Source: JBGTCY01 sp041748615 (GTDB lineage Bacteria > Bacteroidota > Bacteroidia > Chitinophagales > CAIOSU01). Taken from it: 36,548 nucleotides of DNA. Location: positions 1 through 36,548 of the forward strand of contig JBGTCY010000244.1 in assembly GCA_041748615.1 (NCBI GenBank), in the 5' to 3' direction. The position numbers were made by a program, and so were the translations under genes. The notes beneath the pieces were generated by a model, which ran no database searches, had not been told where the DNA came from, and saw only the letters and a list, made by a program, of their open reading frames with translations. This document shows positions 9,116-16,738 of this stretch, piece by piece. How positions within the stretch are numbered: the first letter of the stretch is position 1; each line of letters begins with the position of its first letter.

Positions 9116-9199
9116 AGCACATAGAGCGCTTTAAAGTGATGATGTACCATTAGAAAAGAAACTTCCGATTCGTTTCTCATGTTAAAGCGGTAATGTGCT
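9116..9199. other. Three-part nested hairpin upstream of the pirin gene
   Basis: Three nested inverted pairs share one centre: AGCACAT (9116-9122) with ATGTGCT (9193-9199); CGCTTTAA (9127-9134) with TTAAAGCG (9182-9189); AGAAAC (9157-9162) with GTTTCT (9172-9177). All three are perfect, with small internal loops between them. The element ends 48 bases before the pirin start codon, so it may lie in the leader of that mRNA as a regulatory structure, or be a dispersed palindromic repeat. Confidence 0.5.
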
Positions 9200-9247
9200 A
9201 TTTTTAAAATAGCTTCAATCCTTTATCCAATTTTTCAACCTTTCGAC

Positions 9248-10393
9248 ATGAGTGAAAAAAATCCGAGAAGAGACTTTATTCACCAACTCTTGCTGGGCGC
9301 AACTTCAATCATAGCGCTGCCCTTAACGGCAAGAGCAACACAAAACAATCAATCTATGGAACAGGAAAATGCCAATGAACATCCCGTCATCAAAATCAAA
9401 CCATTGGGTTTCCAGTGGGAAACTTCCGACCCGTTTTTATTTTGCGTGCATCATGAAGATAAATTTCCGAAAGGCAATGATGAAATGGGACCGGCTGCTT
9501 CGCTGGAAGGCAGGCACATCGGTCAGGATTTCATCATCAAAGACGGATGGCGCATGTATCATGGCGACAAAATACCCGGCTTTCCAGGTCATCCGCATCG
9601 CGGGTTTGAAACGATAACGGTCGTGCGTGAAGGGTTGGTTGACCATGCCGATTCCTTAGGCGCTGCGGGACGATACGGAAATGGTGATGTGCAATGGATG
9701 ACCGCTGGCAAAGGTGTTCAACATTCTGAAATGTTTCCCTTGCTGCGAAAAGACAAAGACAACCCGCTCGAGTTGTTTCAAATCTGGCTCAACCTTCCGC
9801 GTAAAAGCAAAATGGTGAACGCTTATTTTAGAATGCTGTGGCGTGAAACGATTCCGCATTATCAGCACCGCGATACTGACGGTAAAAAAACCGAGGTGGA
9901 AGTGATAGCCGGTAAATTAGCGGACAAAAAAGCGCCAGCTCCCCCACCCGACTCCTGGGCTGCGCCAGCCGAAAACGAAGTGGCAGTGTGGAACATCAAA
10001 CTCGAACCGGGTGCAAGCTGGATAGTTCCGAAAGCATCCGCAGGAATTAACCGCACTTTTTATTTCTACAAGGGCAGCGCGATTCAGTTAGCCGGAAAAT
10101 CCATCCCGCCCTATCATGCCGCTGAGGTGTACGCGGAGAAAGAATTGGTCATTCAAAACGGTATGGAAGAATCCCGCCTGCTGCTCTTGCAGGGGCGACC
10201 GATTGGCGAGCCGGTGGTGCAACATGGTCCGTTTGTGATGAACTCCAAGCAGGAAATTCAGCAGGCGTTTAATGACTATCAGCAAACCAAATTTGGCGGC
10301 TGGCCCTGGTCGCGTTACGACCAGGTGCATCCGAAAAACAAAGGCAGGTTCGCATTACATTCAGATGGCAGGGAGGAAGTGAAAGAGGGTTAA
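9248..10393 (+). CDS. Pirin-family bicupin protein with Tat-like leader
   Basis: A 381-residue protein of the pirin family, metal-binding cupin proteins some of which act as quercetin dioxygenases. The metal-site motifs are present: HPHRG at residues 115-119 (His115, His117), then DVQWMTAGKGVQHSE ending with His159 and Glu161. The second cupin half lies toward the C-terminus (about 235-330). Residues 1-31 look like an export signal: PRRDFIHQLLLGATSIIALPL has a twin arginine followed by a hydrophobic stretch and an ARA end. Pirins are usually cytoplasmic and about 230-300 residues, so the leader and extra length are unusual. The DUF2147 gene follows 28 bases later. Family assignment is secure; periplasmic location is inferred. 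Confidence 0.9.
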   Translation: MSEKNPRRDFIHQLLLGATSIIALPLTARATQNNQSMEQENANEHPVIKIKPLGFQWETSDPFLFCVHHEDKFPKGNDEMGPAASLEGRHIGQDFIIKDGWRMYHGDKIPGFPGHPHRGFETITVVREGLVDHADSLGAAGRYGNGDVQWMTAGKGVQHSEMFPLLRKDKDNPLELFQIWLNLPRKSKMVNAYFRMLWRETIPHYQHRDTDGKKTEVEVIAGKLADKKAPAPPPDSWAAPAENEVAVWNIKLEPGASWIVPKASAGINRTFYFYKGSAIQLAGKSIPPYHAAEVYAEKELVIQNGMEESRLLLLQGRPIGEPVVQHGPFVMNSKQEIQQAFNDYQQTKFGGWPWSRYDQVHPKNKGRFALHSDGREEVKEG

Positions 10394-10421
10394 TGATGAA
10401 TATTACAACTCAATTATTTTT

Positions 10422-10862
10422 ATGAAAACATTCCATTACATTCTTTTATTGCCGCTTCTAATTTTCTACTCAATCGGCAGTATCGCCAATGAAGGAGAAG
10501 CCGTCATCGGGCAATGGTTCACTTCCGATAAAACCGGGAAAATTGAATTGTATCCATGTGGCGGAAAACTTTGCGGGAAAATTGTGTGGTTAGAAAACCC
10601 GCCACCGGTTTATGGAAATCCTCCAAAAGACGTCAACAATCCGAACGCCTCTCTGCGCGGCAGGGAATTGATTGGTATGAATCTCCTTGAAGGATTTGTG
10701 AAAAAAGGCGATAACTACTGGGAGGGCGGCACCATCTATGATCCCGAAAACGGCAAAACGTATAAATGCAATATGAAATTAGAGGGCGATGTACTCAACG
10801 TGCGCGGATACATTGGATTTTCATTGCTGGGCAGAACGGAAAAGTGGACGAAGGTGAAATAG
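10422..10862 (+). CDS. DUF2147 family secreted protein
   Basis: A 146-residue protein with a signal peptide (about 1-22) and a DUF2147 domain for the rest: GQWFTSDKTGKIELYPCGGKLCGKI near the start, GGTIYDPENGKTYKC in the middle, and LLGRTEKWTK at the end. The pattern of a small beta-rich periplasmic domain with conserved cysteines is typical; the biochemical role of the family is unknown. It follows the pirin gene on the same strand and may be co-transcribed with it. Confidence 0.85.
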   Translation: MKTFHYILLLPLLIFYSIGSIANEGEAVIGQWFTSDKTGKIELYPCGGKLCGKIVWLENPPPVYGNPPKDVNNPNASLRGRELIGMNLLEGFVKKGDNYWEGGTIYDPENGKTYKCNMKLEGDVLNVRGYIGFSLLGRTEKWTKVK

Positions 10863-10898
10863 ATTAGTAATGTTGCAAAAACACATCTTCAATTTGTG

Positions 10899-10947
10899 CT
10901 ATTAGATTTTAGATGTTAGTGGACTGTGGACTATTGACTGTGGACTG
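10899..10947. repeat. Heptanucleotide repeat tract, seven units
   Basis: Seven consecutive 7-mers fill this tract: three of the type CTATTAG, ATTTTAG, ATGTTAG and four of the type TGGACTG, TGGACTA, TTGACTG, TGGACTG. It lies between the convergent genes ending at 10862 and 10987. Similar 7-bp-period tracts occur at 24691-24898 and 28732-28908. Confidence 0.75.
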
Positions 10948-10986
10948 ACAACAATAAACAATTAGAAAGTTCTTCCATAAACTCCC

Positions 10987-11958
10987 TCAGATTTCACGGT
11001 TTAAAAGAAGTCCGGCATATTGTTCCAAAACTTCTTTTCTTTCTTTTTTTGCCTGAATCATTTCCAAATTTTCCAGTGCGATTTTGTGAAAATCTTGAAT
11101 TAATTTTCTTGTCTCCTCTTCAATTCCGAGTTTTGAAAACAATGTAGTGATTTGTGTGATTTTTTCTTCCGCAGGCACATTGTTGTTCAGATAAAAAAGC
11201 AATCTTTCTTTATCCGCTTCTTTCGCGATTTCAAGCGCTTTAATCAGTAAAAATGTTTTTTTATTTTCCGCGATGTCACCGCCTATCTTTTTTCCAAACT
11301 TATTTTTATCTCCAAAAACATCCAGCAGGTCATCCATTAATTGAAAAGAGATTCCCATATTTCTGCCAAACTCAAACAAGCGATTGGCATCTTGTTCACC
11401 CGCTCCCGCGATAAGCGCTCCCATTTTTAAGCCACATGCCAAAAGAACTCCCGTTTTAAATTCAATCATTCTAAGATATTCGTGCACCTTCACATCCAAA
11501 CTGCTTTGAAAGTTCAAATCATATTGCTGACCTTCACACACTTTGATGGCTGTCGTGTTGAACAAATCCATTGCCTGCCTGAAATGTTCATTGCCAAGCC
11601 GGTTGAGCATCTCATACGCGTAAATCATCATCACATCCCCGGACAATACCGCGTTGGACGAACCAAACTTTTCGTGCACGGTAGGTTTCCCGCGTCTCAT
11701 GGGCGCATGGTCCATGATGTCGTCATGAATGAGCGTGAAATTGTGAAAGAGTTCAACGGCATAAGCTGCGGGTAACGCATCCACCAATTTACCATCAAAA
11801 AGCTCACAACCCATGAGCGTGAGAACCGGTCTCATCCGTTTCCCGCCAAGATTCAGGAAATAGCGAATGGGTTCATACAATTCTACCGGAGCAAACTCAA
11901 ATGTTTCCTTTTGGGCAAAGGATTCAAAAAGCGTGAGATATTTTGAAGTGAGGGGCAT
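10987..11958 (-). CDS. Polyprenyl (probably short-chain) diphosphate synthase
   Basis: A 323-residue trans-isoprenyl diphosphate synthase that condenses isopentenyl diphosphate with an allylic diphosphate in the cytoplasm. Both aspartate-rich motifs are present: DDIMD at residues 79-83, followed by MRRGKPTVH, and DDLLD in the C-terminal half, followed by KKIGGDIAENKKT. The GGKRMRP substrate-binding segment is at residues 38-44. Residue 74, five before the first motif, is Phe, and the motif has no two-residue insertion. In this enzyme class, an aromatic there shortens the product, so geranylgeranyl diphosphate is more likely than a long quinone chain. That is inference, and octaprenyl-type activity cannot be excluded. 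The gene is monocistronic by appearance. Confidence 0.9.
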   Translation of the reverse strand: MPLTSKYLTLFESFAQKETFEFAPVELYEPIRYFLNLGGKRMRPVLTLMGCELFDGKLVDALPAAYAVELFHNFTLIHDDIMDHAPMRRGKPTVHEKFGSSNAVLSGDVMMIYAYEMLNRLGNEHFRQAMDLFNTTAIKVCEGQQYDLNFQSSLDVKVHEYLRMIEFKTGVLLACGLKMGALIAGAGEQDANRLFEFGRNMGISFQLMDDLLDVFGDKNKFGKKIGGDIAENKKTFLLIKALEIAKEADKERLLFYLNNNVPAEEKITQITTLFSKLGIEEETRKLIQDFHKIALENLEMIQAKKERKEVLEQYAGLLLNREI

Positions 11959-12040
11959 GAAAATGATTCAAGGGGCAAAATAATCATTTCAGGATAACCA
12001 AAAAAATAAACCGAAACGGAAATTCAGAATAATCGGGTTT

Positions 12041-12171
12041 AGGACAAACTGCACTTGCGTTGTCATGGTGAGTCCCGACAATCGGAAAACCATGCGGGGT
12101 GGCAATCGCTCCCCTTCGACTCCGCTCAGGTTGACCCCACGCGCAACGTAAAAAGCGGTGCAATTTGTCCT
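12041..12171. repeat. Imperfect inverted-repeat intergenic element (about 131 bp)
   Basis: AGGACAAACTGCAC (12041-12054) and GTGCAATTTGTCCT (12158-12171) are inverted with 13/14 matches, and TTGCGTTG/CAACGTAA continue the pairing inward with 7/8. The interior is GC-rich compared with its surroundings and includes CCTTCGACTCCGCTCAGG, a string I recognise as frequent in intergenic repeats of many bacterial genomes. There is no coding content. It looks like a small non-autonomous repeat located between the prenyl synthase and the next minus-strand gene. Confidence 0.55.
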
Positions 12172-12254
12172 ACACTCGTATAAACTGAACAAAAGAAGCG
12201 GAATTCAGAAATCTCGGAGAAGGGTTTAATGGTAATTTATAGAACTGCCCTTAA

Positions 12255-13787
12255 TTAGCTGATGACTCCAATTCTTTCTTTAATTATTTTCTTTAGCGGC
12301 TGTCTTTTTAATTTGCTGTTTAACCAATCAATCAGCGCGGTATAAATCAATTCTTTATCAACCATCGGGTTGTTGTTTTTCTCGATAAATCTTTTCAATA
12401 GAATCAAATTTTCTGATAGCAAACCGGAATCGAAATTTTTCTCTTGCATAAAAAATTCAAAAAAACGGATTTCGATTTTCGACATTATCTTGTGTTTCTT
12501 AAAATATCGCAGTGCGGATTTACTCAGATAAGAAAGAATATTAAAATTGCCCAATTCATAATGAGCCAGTATTATCCAGATTTGTGAAAATCCATAAGTT
12601 GCTGTATCCTGCTCGTTTTTAGGCTCATGAATGATTTCAATAAAAAGTCGAATACTATCTTCAAACTTGCCGGCACCGAAATAACAGCGGGCAATGTTGT
12701 AGTTAATCATCCTGATGATGGTGTTGCTGATAATTCTTAAATACTGAGGTAATGCGGCATTGAATTCTCTTTCAAGAGAATATATCATCTCAAACTCTCC
12801 GGTATCGAGCAAATACTGAGATTTCATGATGTAATATCTTCTGAATTGCTCCGCCTCTGTTCTTAAATCATTCACACTGACGTGATGGAATTTGTTGATG
12901 TTTTCATTCATTGCCGAATATTGCCCCAACATGCGCAAATCGGTAATATAGTTGTGCAGGGCGATAATATAATTTCTGTTGAGCGCTTTCATCATGTTAG
13001 GATGGCGCTCCATTAATGTGATGATTCTTTCTCTGTAACTAATGCTTTTTTTATAATCCGCTATTTCATGAAAATAGTATCCTTTAATGTTGTAGAGTAA
13101 TATTTCAGACTCCAGCGAGATGGCATTATTTTCATTACGAAACATCACATCCGATTGAATTTTCTTGAAAACTTTGTTTTTTACGGGTTTTACAATCCCT
13201 TCCCACTTCACATATTCTGAAAACAACTCTACCATTGTATTTCTATAATAAGCATTACTCTCCATTTTTTTGAATGCCTCTTTTTCATGTGTATTCATTT
13301 TCACGATATCGAATTCCGTGTATCCTTTGTGGGATAAATCCATCAGGTTAATTTTTTGAAGCATGTAAATCTCTGACAGAGATATCACCCGTTCATACTC
13401 CCGGGCATATTTCTCAGCCTTGCGGAGCAGCCTGTAAGTGGTTTCATATAATCCTTTACTATTGCTTATCTCAATTTGTTGAAGCATTCGTTTCAGCTTA
13501 AAAGTAACGGAGTAGTCTTTATGAAACTGGATCAAACTGTCCATGATTAAATCGAACAGGTATTTTTTGATAACATGAAAATTATTGACAGCTTCATGAC
13601 CTTTTAAAGCTGCTTTCAGGGCTTTCTCACTATACGTTTCCTGGTCGCTGATGATATCAAAAATCTTCCTGTACAAGGTTTCTTTGCCATTATCTGTAAA
13701 AATCCTGAAATACCTTTTCTCGGATTTTGATAATGATTTGATTAACAGAAACAAATCGTCTTTGCCGGTTGATTTACTGGTATTCAT
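12255..13787 (-). CDS. Helical (TPR-like) protein of unknown function
   Basis: A 510-residue protein with no signal peptide or membrane segment, predicted cytoplasmic. It starts with LIKSLSKSEKRYFRIF, a conserved opening of a Bacteroidota family of about 500 residues. The rest is rich in Leu, Lys, Glu, Tyr and Asn and appears as successive amphipathic helices. Segments such as NYNIARCYFGAGKFEDSI resemble tetratricopeptide repeats. Such folds usually mediate protein-protein contacts. A second member begins at the left window edge. It is transcribed divergently from the tail-fibre-like gene at 13945, with a 157-base shared upstream region. No specific function can be assigned. Confidence 0.8.
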   Translation of the reverse strand: MNTSKSTGKDDLFLLIKSLSKSEKRYFRIFTDNGKETLYRKIFDIISDQETYSEKALKAALKGHEAVNNFHVIKKYLFDLIMDSLIQFHKDYSVTFKLKRMLQQIEISNSKGLYETTYRLLRKAEKYAREYERVISLSEIYMLQKINLMDLSHKGYTEFDIVKMNTHEKEAFKKMESNAYYRNTMVELFSEYVKWEGIVKPVKNKVFKKIQSDVMFRNENNAISLESEILLYNIKGYYFHEIADYKKSISYRERIITLMERHPNMMKALNRNYIIALHNYITDLRMLGQYSAMNENINKFHHVSVNDLRTEAEQFRRYYIMKSQYLLDTGEFEMIYSLEREFNAALPQYLRIISNTIIRMINYNIARCYFGAGKFEDSIRLFIEIIHEPKNEQDTATYGFSQIWIILAHYELGNFNILSYLSKSALRYFKKHKIMSKIEIRFFEFFMQEKNFDSGLLSENLILLKRFIEKNNNPMVDKELIYTALIDWLNSKLKRQPLKKIIKERIGVIS

Positions 13788-13944
13788 GCATAAAGTATTT
13801 CATTAAATTTTAAAACAATTTTCTTTAAACAATAAATTTAATCATTTTTAGAAACCTTCGTTTTTTAAAATAATGAATGGCAAAAACTGAACATTGGACA
13901 TACCTTTATGTTGAGGATGTTTTTTATCATTTAAAAAGAACCTT

Positions 13945-16716
13945 ATGAGTAAAAGTTTAATCATTTTTTTCATTCTATTCTCTTGTTCTTTTTCTGCTTT
14001 CACACAAAACGTAGGCGTAGGAACCGCTGACCCGAAAGCGCGACTGGAAGTTTTCGCTACGGATGACGGTATTCTCATTCCTCGCATTGAACTTACCTCA
14101 ACGAACATTGCCAGTCCGGTAGCAAGCCCCGAAGTGAGTACACTTGTTTACAACACCGCCACTGCAGGTTCTCCTCCCAATCATGTAGTTCCGGGTTTTT
14201 ATTACTGGGATGGAGCCAAATGGGTTCCCTTAGGAAATAGTACAATAGCGGATGATGATTGGAAGTTAACGGGCAATGCCGGTATCACCGCTCCTGCCGC
14301 ACCAGCCAATTATGGTGTTTCCACTTTCGGAGCCGGTGAAAACCGGTTGGGAACCACCGATGCAAATCCACTCACTTTAGGAACCGGAAACATCGAAAGA
14401 ATGCGAATATTATCCAACGGGAATATTGGTATCGGCACTGCCTTACCCGATAAAAAATTGGAAATACAAGATAAAATCAACAGTGGTCATGTATTTCCTG
14501 CAAACGGATTGTTGCGTTTGCGCAACAGCGAAAACACGACTTGTGCCGGAACGGAAAACATCTGGGATTTCCGGGTAGGCAACTGCGGTCAAATGGGGAT
14601 TACGACTTATCAGCAAAATTCAATTCCGTATTTCAATATCCTGAAAGCCGCTGCCAATCAAAACACCTTGAGTGATGGCGCGATTGCTTCTTTCAATATG
14701 TTCGCGCCTATTGGCGCTTTTATCCTCAATGAACGGGGAAACATCGGCATCAATAATTTTTCACCTTTACACAAGGTACACATCATCGAAAACGGGAATA
14801 GCAGTGACACCGTAGCACTGAGGATAGACGAATATAATACAGGCAACGCGGTACATATCATGGAGTCAGGGAATGGGTCAGCATTGGTGATTGAGTCGCA
14901 TGACAATGGCGTAGCGATAAATTCGGAAGCGAAAGGGTTGGTGAGCAGCAATCATTTCGGACATCTGCTGAATAACAGTGTTACTTCATCTGCCAACAGT
15001 TTAGCTAAATACGGATTGCTTTTACAATCATCCGGAACCTGGAACGGAGCGGGTTCCATCAATACCGGTCTCGCGGTAAATGTATCGGGCGGCACCACCA
15101 ACTATGCCGCGGTTTTTTCCGGTGGCAATGTAGGTATTGGTACAGCCACACCTGCGGCCTTGCTTGATGTGAGCGGAAACGCGCGGATAAACAACAATCT
15201 GAGAGTCGGCTCTTCCGCTCCGCTCACAGCGGATGGTTCACTTTCACTTTATGGTTCGGGAAGCGGCTGGCAGGGATATGTACACATGTTCAATAACAAC
15301 ACCGGTACGGATGGTACAGACGGAGGCGTCATTGGCATGATTGGCAATCAGCTCATCATCACTAATCAGGAAAATGACGCGATACGTTTCAGCACCAACA
15401 ACATGTACAGGCTGGAAATTTCCGCTGACGGGCACTTTCTTCCCGCTGCATCCAATGTGTTTGATTTAGGCAGTTCGACAGAGCGTTTCAAAAACATGTA
15501 TTTAGCGGGAGAAGTGAATGCCCAAGGCGCAGCAGGCACATATGGTTCTGTAGGAATATCAGGTTCCAAAAACGGATATTCAGGCATTCACTTCCCAACC
15601 ACTACACCCGGGTCTGTTTTGATGGTTAGAAATACGGACGGCTTGTCGGGCGTATGGAGACATAGCGGAGGTTGGTCATGGTATTTCACCGGTGACGGTG
15701 TGCTGACAGTCGGTACCGTTCCAGTCGGAAGAATTACGGGAACACTTCCTGTAACCAGTGGCGGAACCGGAGCAACATCGGCTGCCGTGGCACGAACCAA
15801 TTTAGGCGCTACCACTGTGGGCGGAAATCTTTTTACGATTGCCGATCCTTCTGCTATTGGCTTCCTTAGAATTAATGCGGACAACTCGGTGAGCGCTTTG
15901 GATGCCGCAACTTTCCGGACAGCTATCGGTGCAGGAACCGGGAGTGGAACGGTCACCAGTGTCGCTGTATCGGGCGGTACAACCGGATTGACCGTCACCG
16001 GTTCACCCATTTCTTCATCAGGAACTATCACATTAAGCGGTACTCTTGGCGTTCCGCATGGAGGAACCGGAACTACTTCTTTCGCTTCAGGAAGAATATT
16101 AACGGGGAACGGAACAAACGCTATTCAGTCAACTTTGCAATATACCACTACCAATGTCGCCAATGCATTAGTGCAAAGAGATATCAACGGTGATACGTAT
16201 GTACGTTACGGATTTGCTGCTTATTTCAATATGAGTCATGCTGCCGCAACAAGAAATTCTGATAATGTTTTTTACTCCTCCAATGACGCTTACATCAGAA
16301 AAAACACAGCCGCGGGGATGAAAACAAGCTTGGGGCTGGGTACCCTTGCCGACCAAAATTCCAATGCAGTTAACATCACCGGAGGAACGATTACAGGAAC
16401 ATCCGTGAAGTTAAATTATCAATTGATTACAGGCACCACCACATTAACCGATTCGGATTGCTATGTGCATGTAGGCGGAGGAGGTGATTACACTATCACA
16501 TTTCCCAACCCCGCAACAGCAGGCGCGGGAGCGATGCTGATTTTCAGAACACAGTACGGTACGGGTTCAAAAACTTTTGCTTCCAACTCGGGCAGTCAAA
16601 TCAGATGGCTGGGAACGCCAACTCCGGGAGCGGCATACAACATTGTCGGACCGGCACACTATGGATTGACTTTTATCTCAGACGGCAGTGTCTGGAATTT
16701 AATTTCTTATCAATAA
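13945..16716 (+). CDS. Secreted protein with phage tail-fibre-like sequence and beta-helix-type repeats
   Basis: A 923-residue protein with a signal peptide (about 1-20, ending FTQ). It opens with NVGVGTADPKARLEV, and related GIGT-x-x-P segments recur, a hallmark of secreted Bacteroidota fibre-like proteins. Residues about 180-280 form a module shared with the protein at 19217 (WDFRVGNCGQMGI). Residues 297-329 are three 11-residue repeats. Residues about 590-820 closely resemble phage tail-fibre sequence: SGGTGATSAAVARTNLG, then GTVTSVAVSGGTTGL, then HGGTGTTSF. It ends in a small beta-rich domain (about 825-923). I see neither a T9SS sorting domain nor the S74 chaperone domain. It probably forms a trimeric surface fibre. 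A T9SS/PKD gene follows 22 bases downstream. Confidence 0.85.
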   Translation: MSKSLIIFFILFSCSFSAFTQNVGVGTADPKARLEVFATDDGILIPRIELTSTNIASPVASPEVSTLVYNTATAGSPPNHVVPGFYYWDGAKWVPLGNSTIADDDWKLTGNAGITAPAAPANYGVSTFGAGENRLGTTDANPLTLGTGNIERMRILSNGNIGIGTALPDKKLEIQDKINSGHVFPANGLLRLRNSENTTCAGTENIWDFRVGNCGQMGITTYQQNSIPYFNILKAAANQNTLSDGAIASFNMFAPIGAFILNERGNIGINNFSPLHKVHIIENGNSSDTVALRIDEYNTGNAVHIMESGNGSALVIESHDNGVAINSEAKGLVSSNHFGHLLNNSVTSSANSLAKYGLLLQSSGTWNGAGSINTGLAVNVSGGTTNYAAVFSGGNVGIGTATPAALLDVSGNARINNNLRVGSSAPLTADGSLSLYGSGSGWQGYVHMFNNNTGTDGTDGGVIGMIGNQLIITNQENDAIRFSTNNMYRLEISADGHFLPAASNVFDLGSSTERFKNMYLAGEVNAQGAAGTYGSVGISGSKNGYSGIHFPTTTPGSVLMVRNTDGLSGVWRHSGGWSWYFTGDGVLTVGTVPVGRITGTLPVTSGGTGATSAAVARTNLGATTVGGNLFTIADPSAIGFLRINADNSVSALDAATFRTAIGAGTGSGTVTSVAVSGGTTGLTVTGSPISSSGTITLSGTLGVPHGGTGTTSFASGRILTGNGTNAIQSTLQYTTTNVANALVQRDINGDTYVRYGFAAYFNMSHAAATRNSDNVFYSSNDAYIRKNTAAGMKTSLGLGTLADQNSNAVNITGGTITGTSVKLNYQLITGTTTLTDSDCYVHVGGGGDYTITFPNPATAGAGAMLIFRTQYGTGSKTFASNSGSQIRWLGTPTPGAAYNIVGPAHYGLTFISDGSVWNLISYQ

Positions 16717-16738
16717 AAAAATAAATCCCCTCGCGCTT

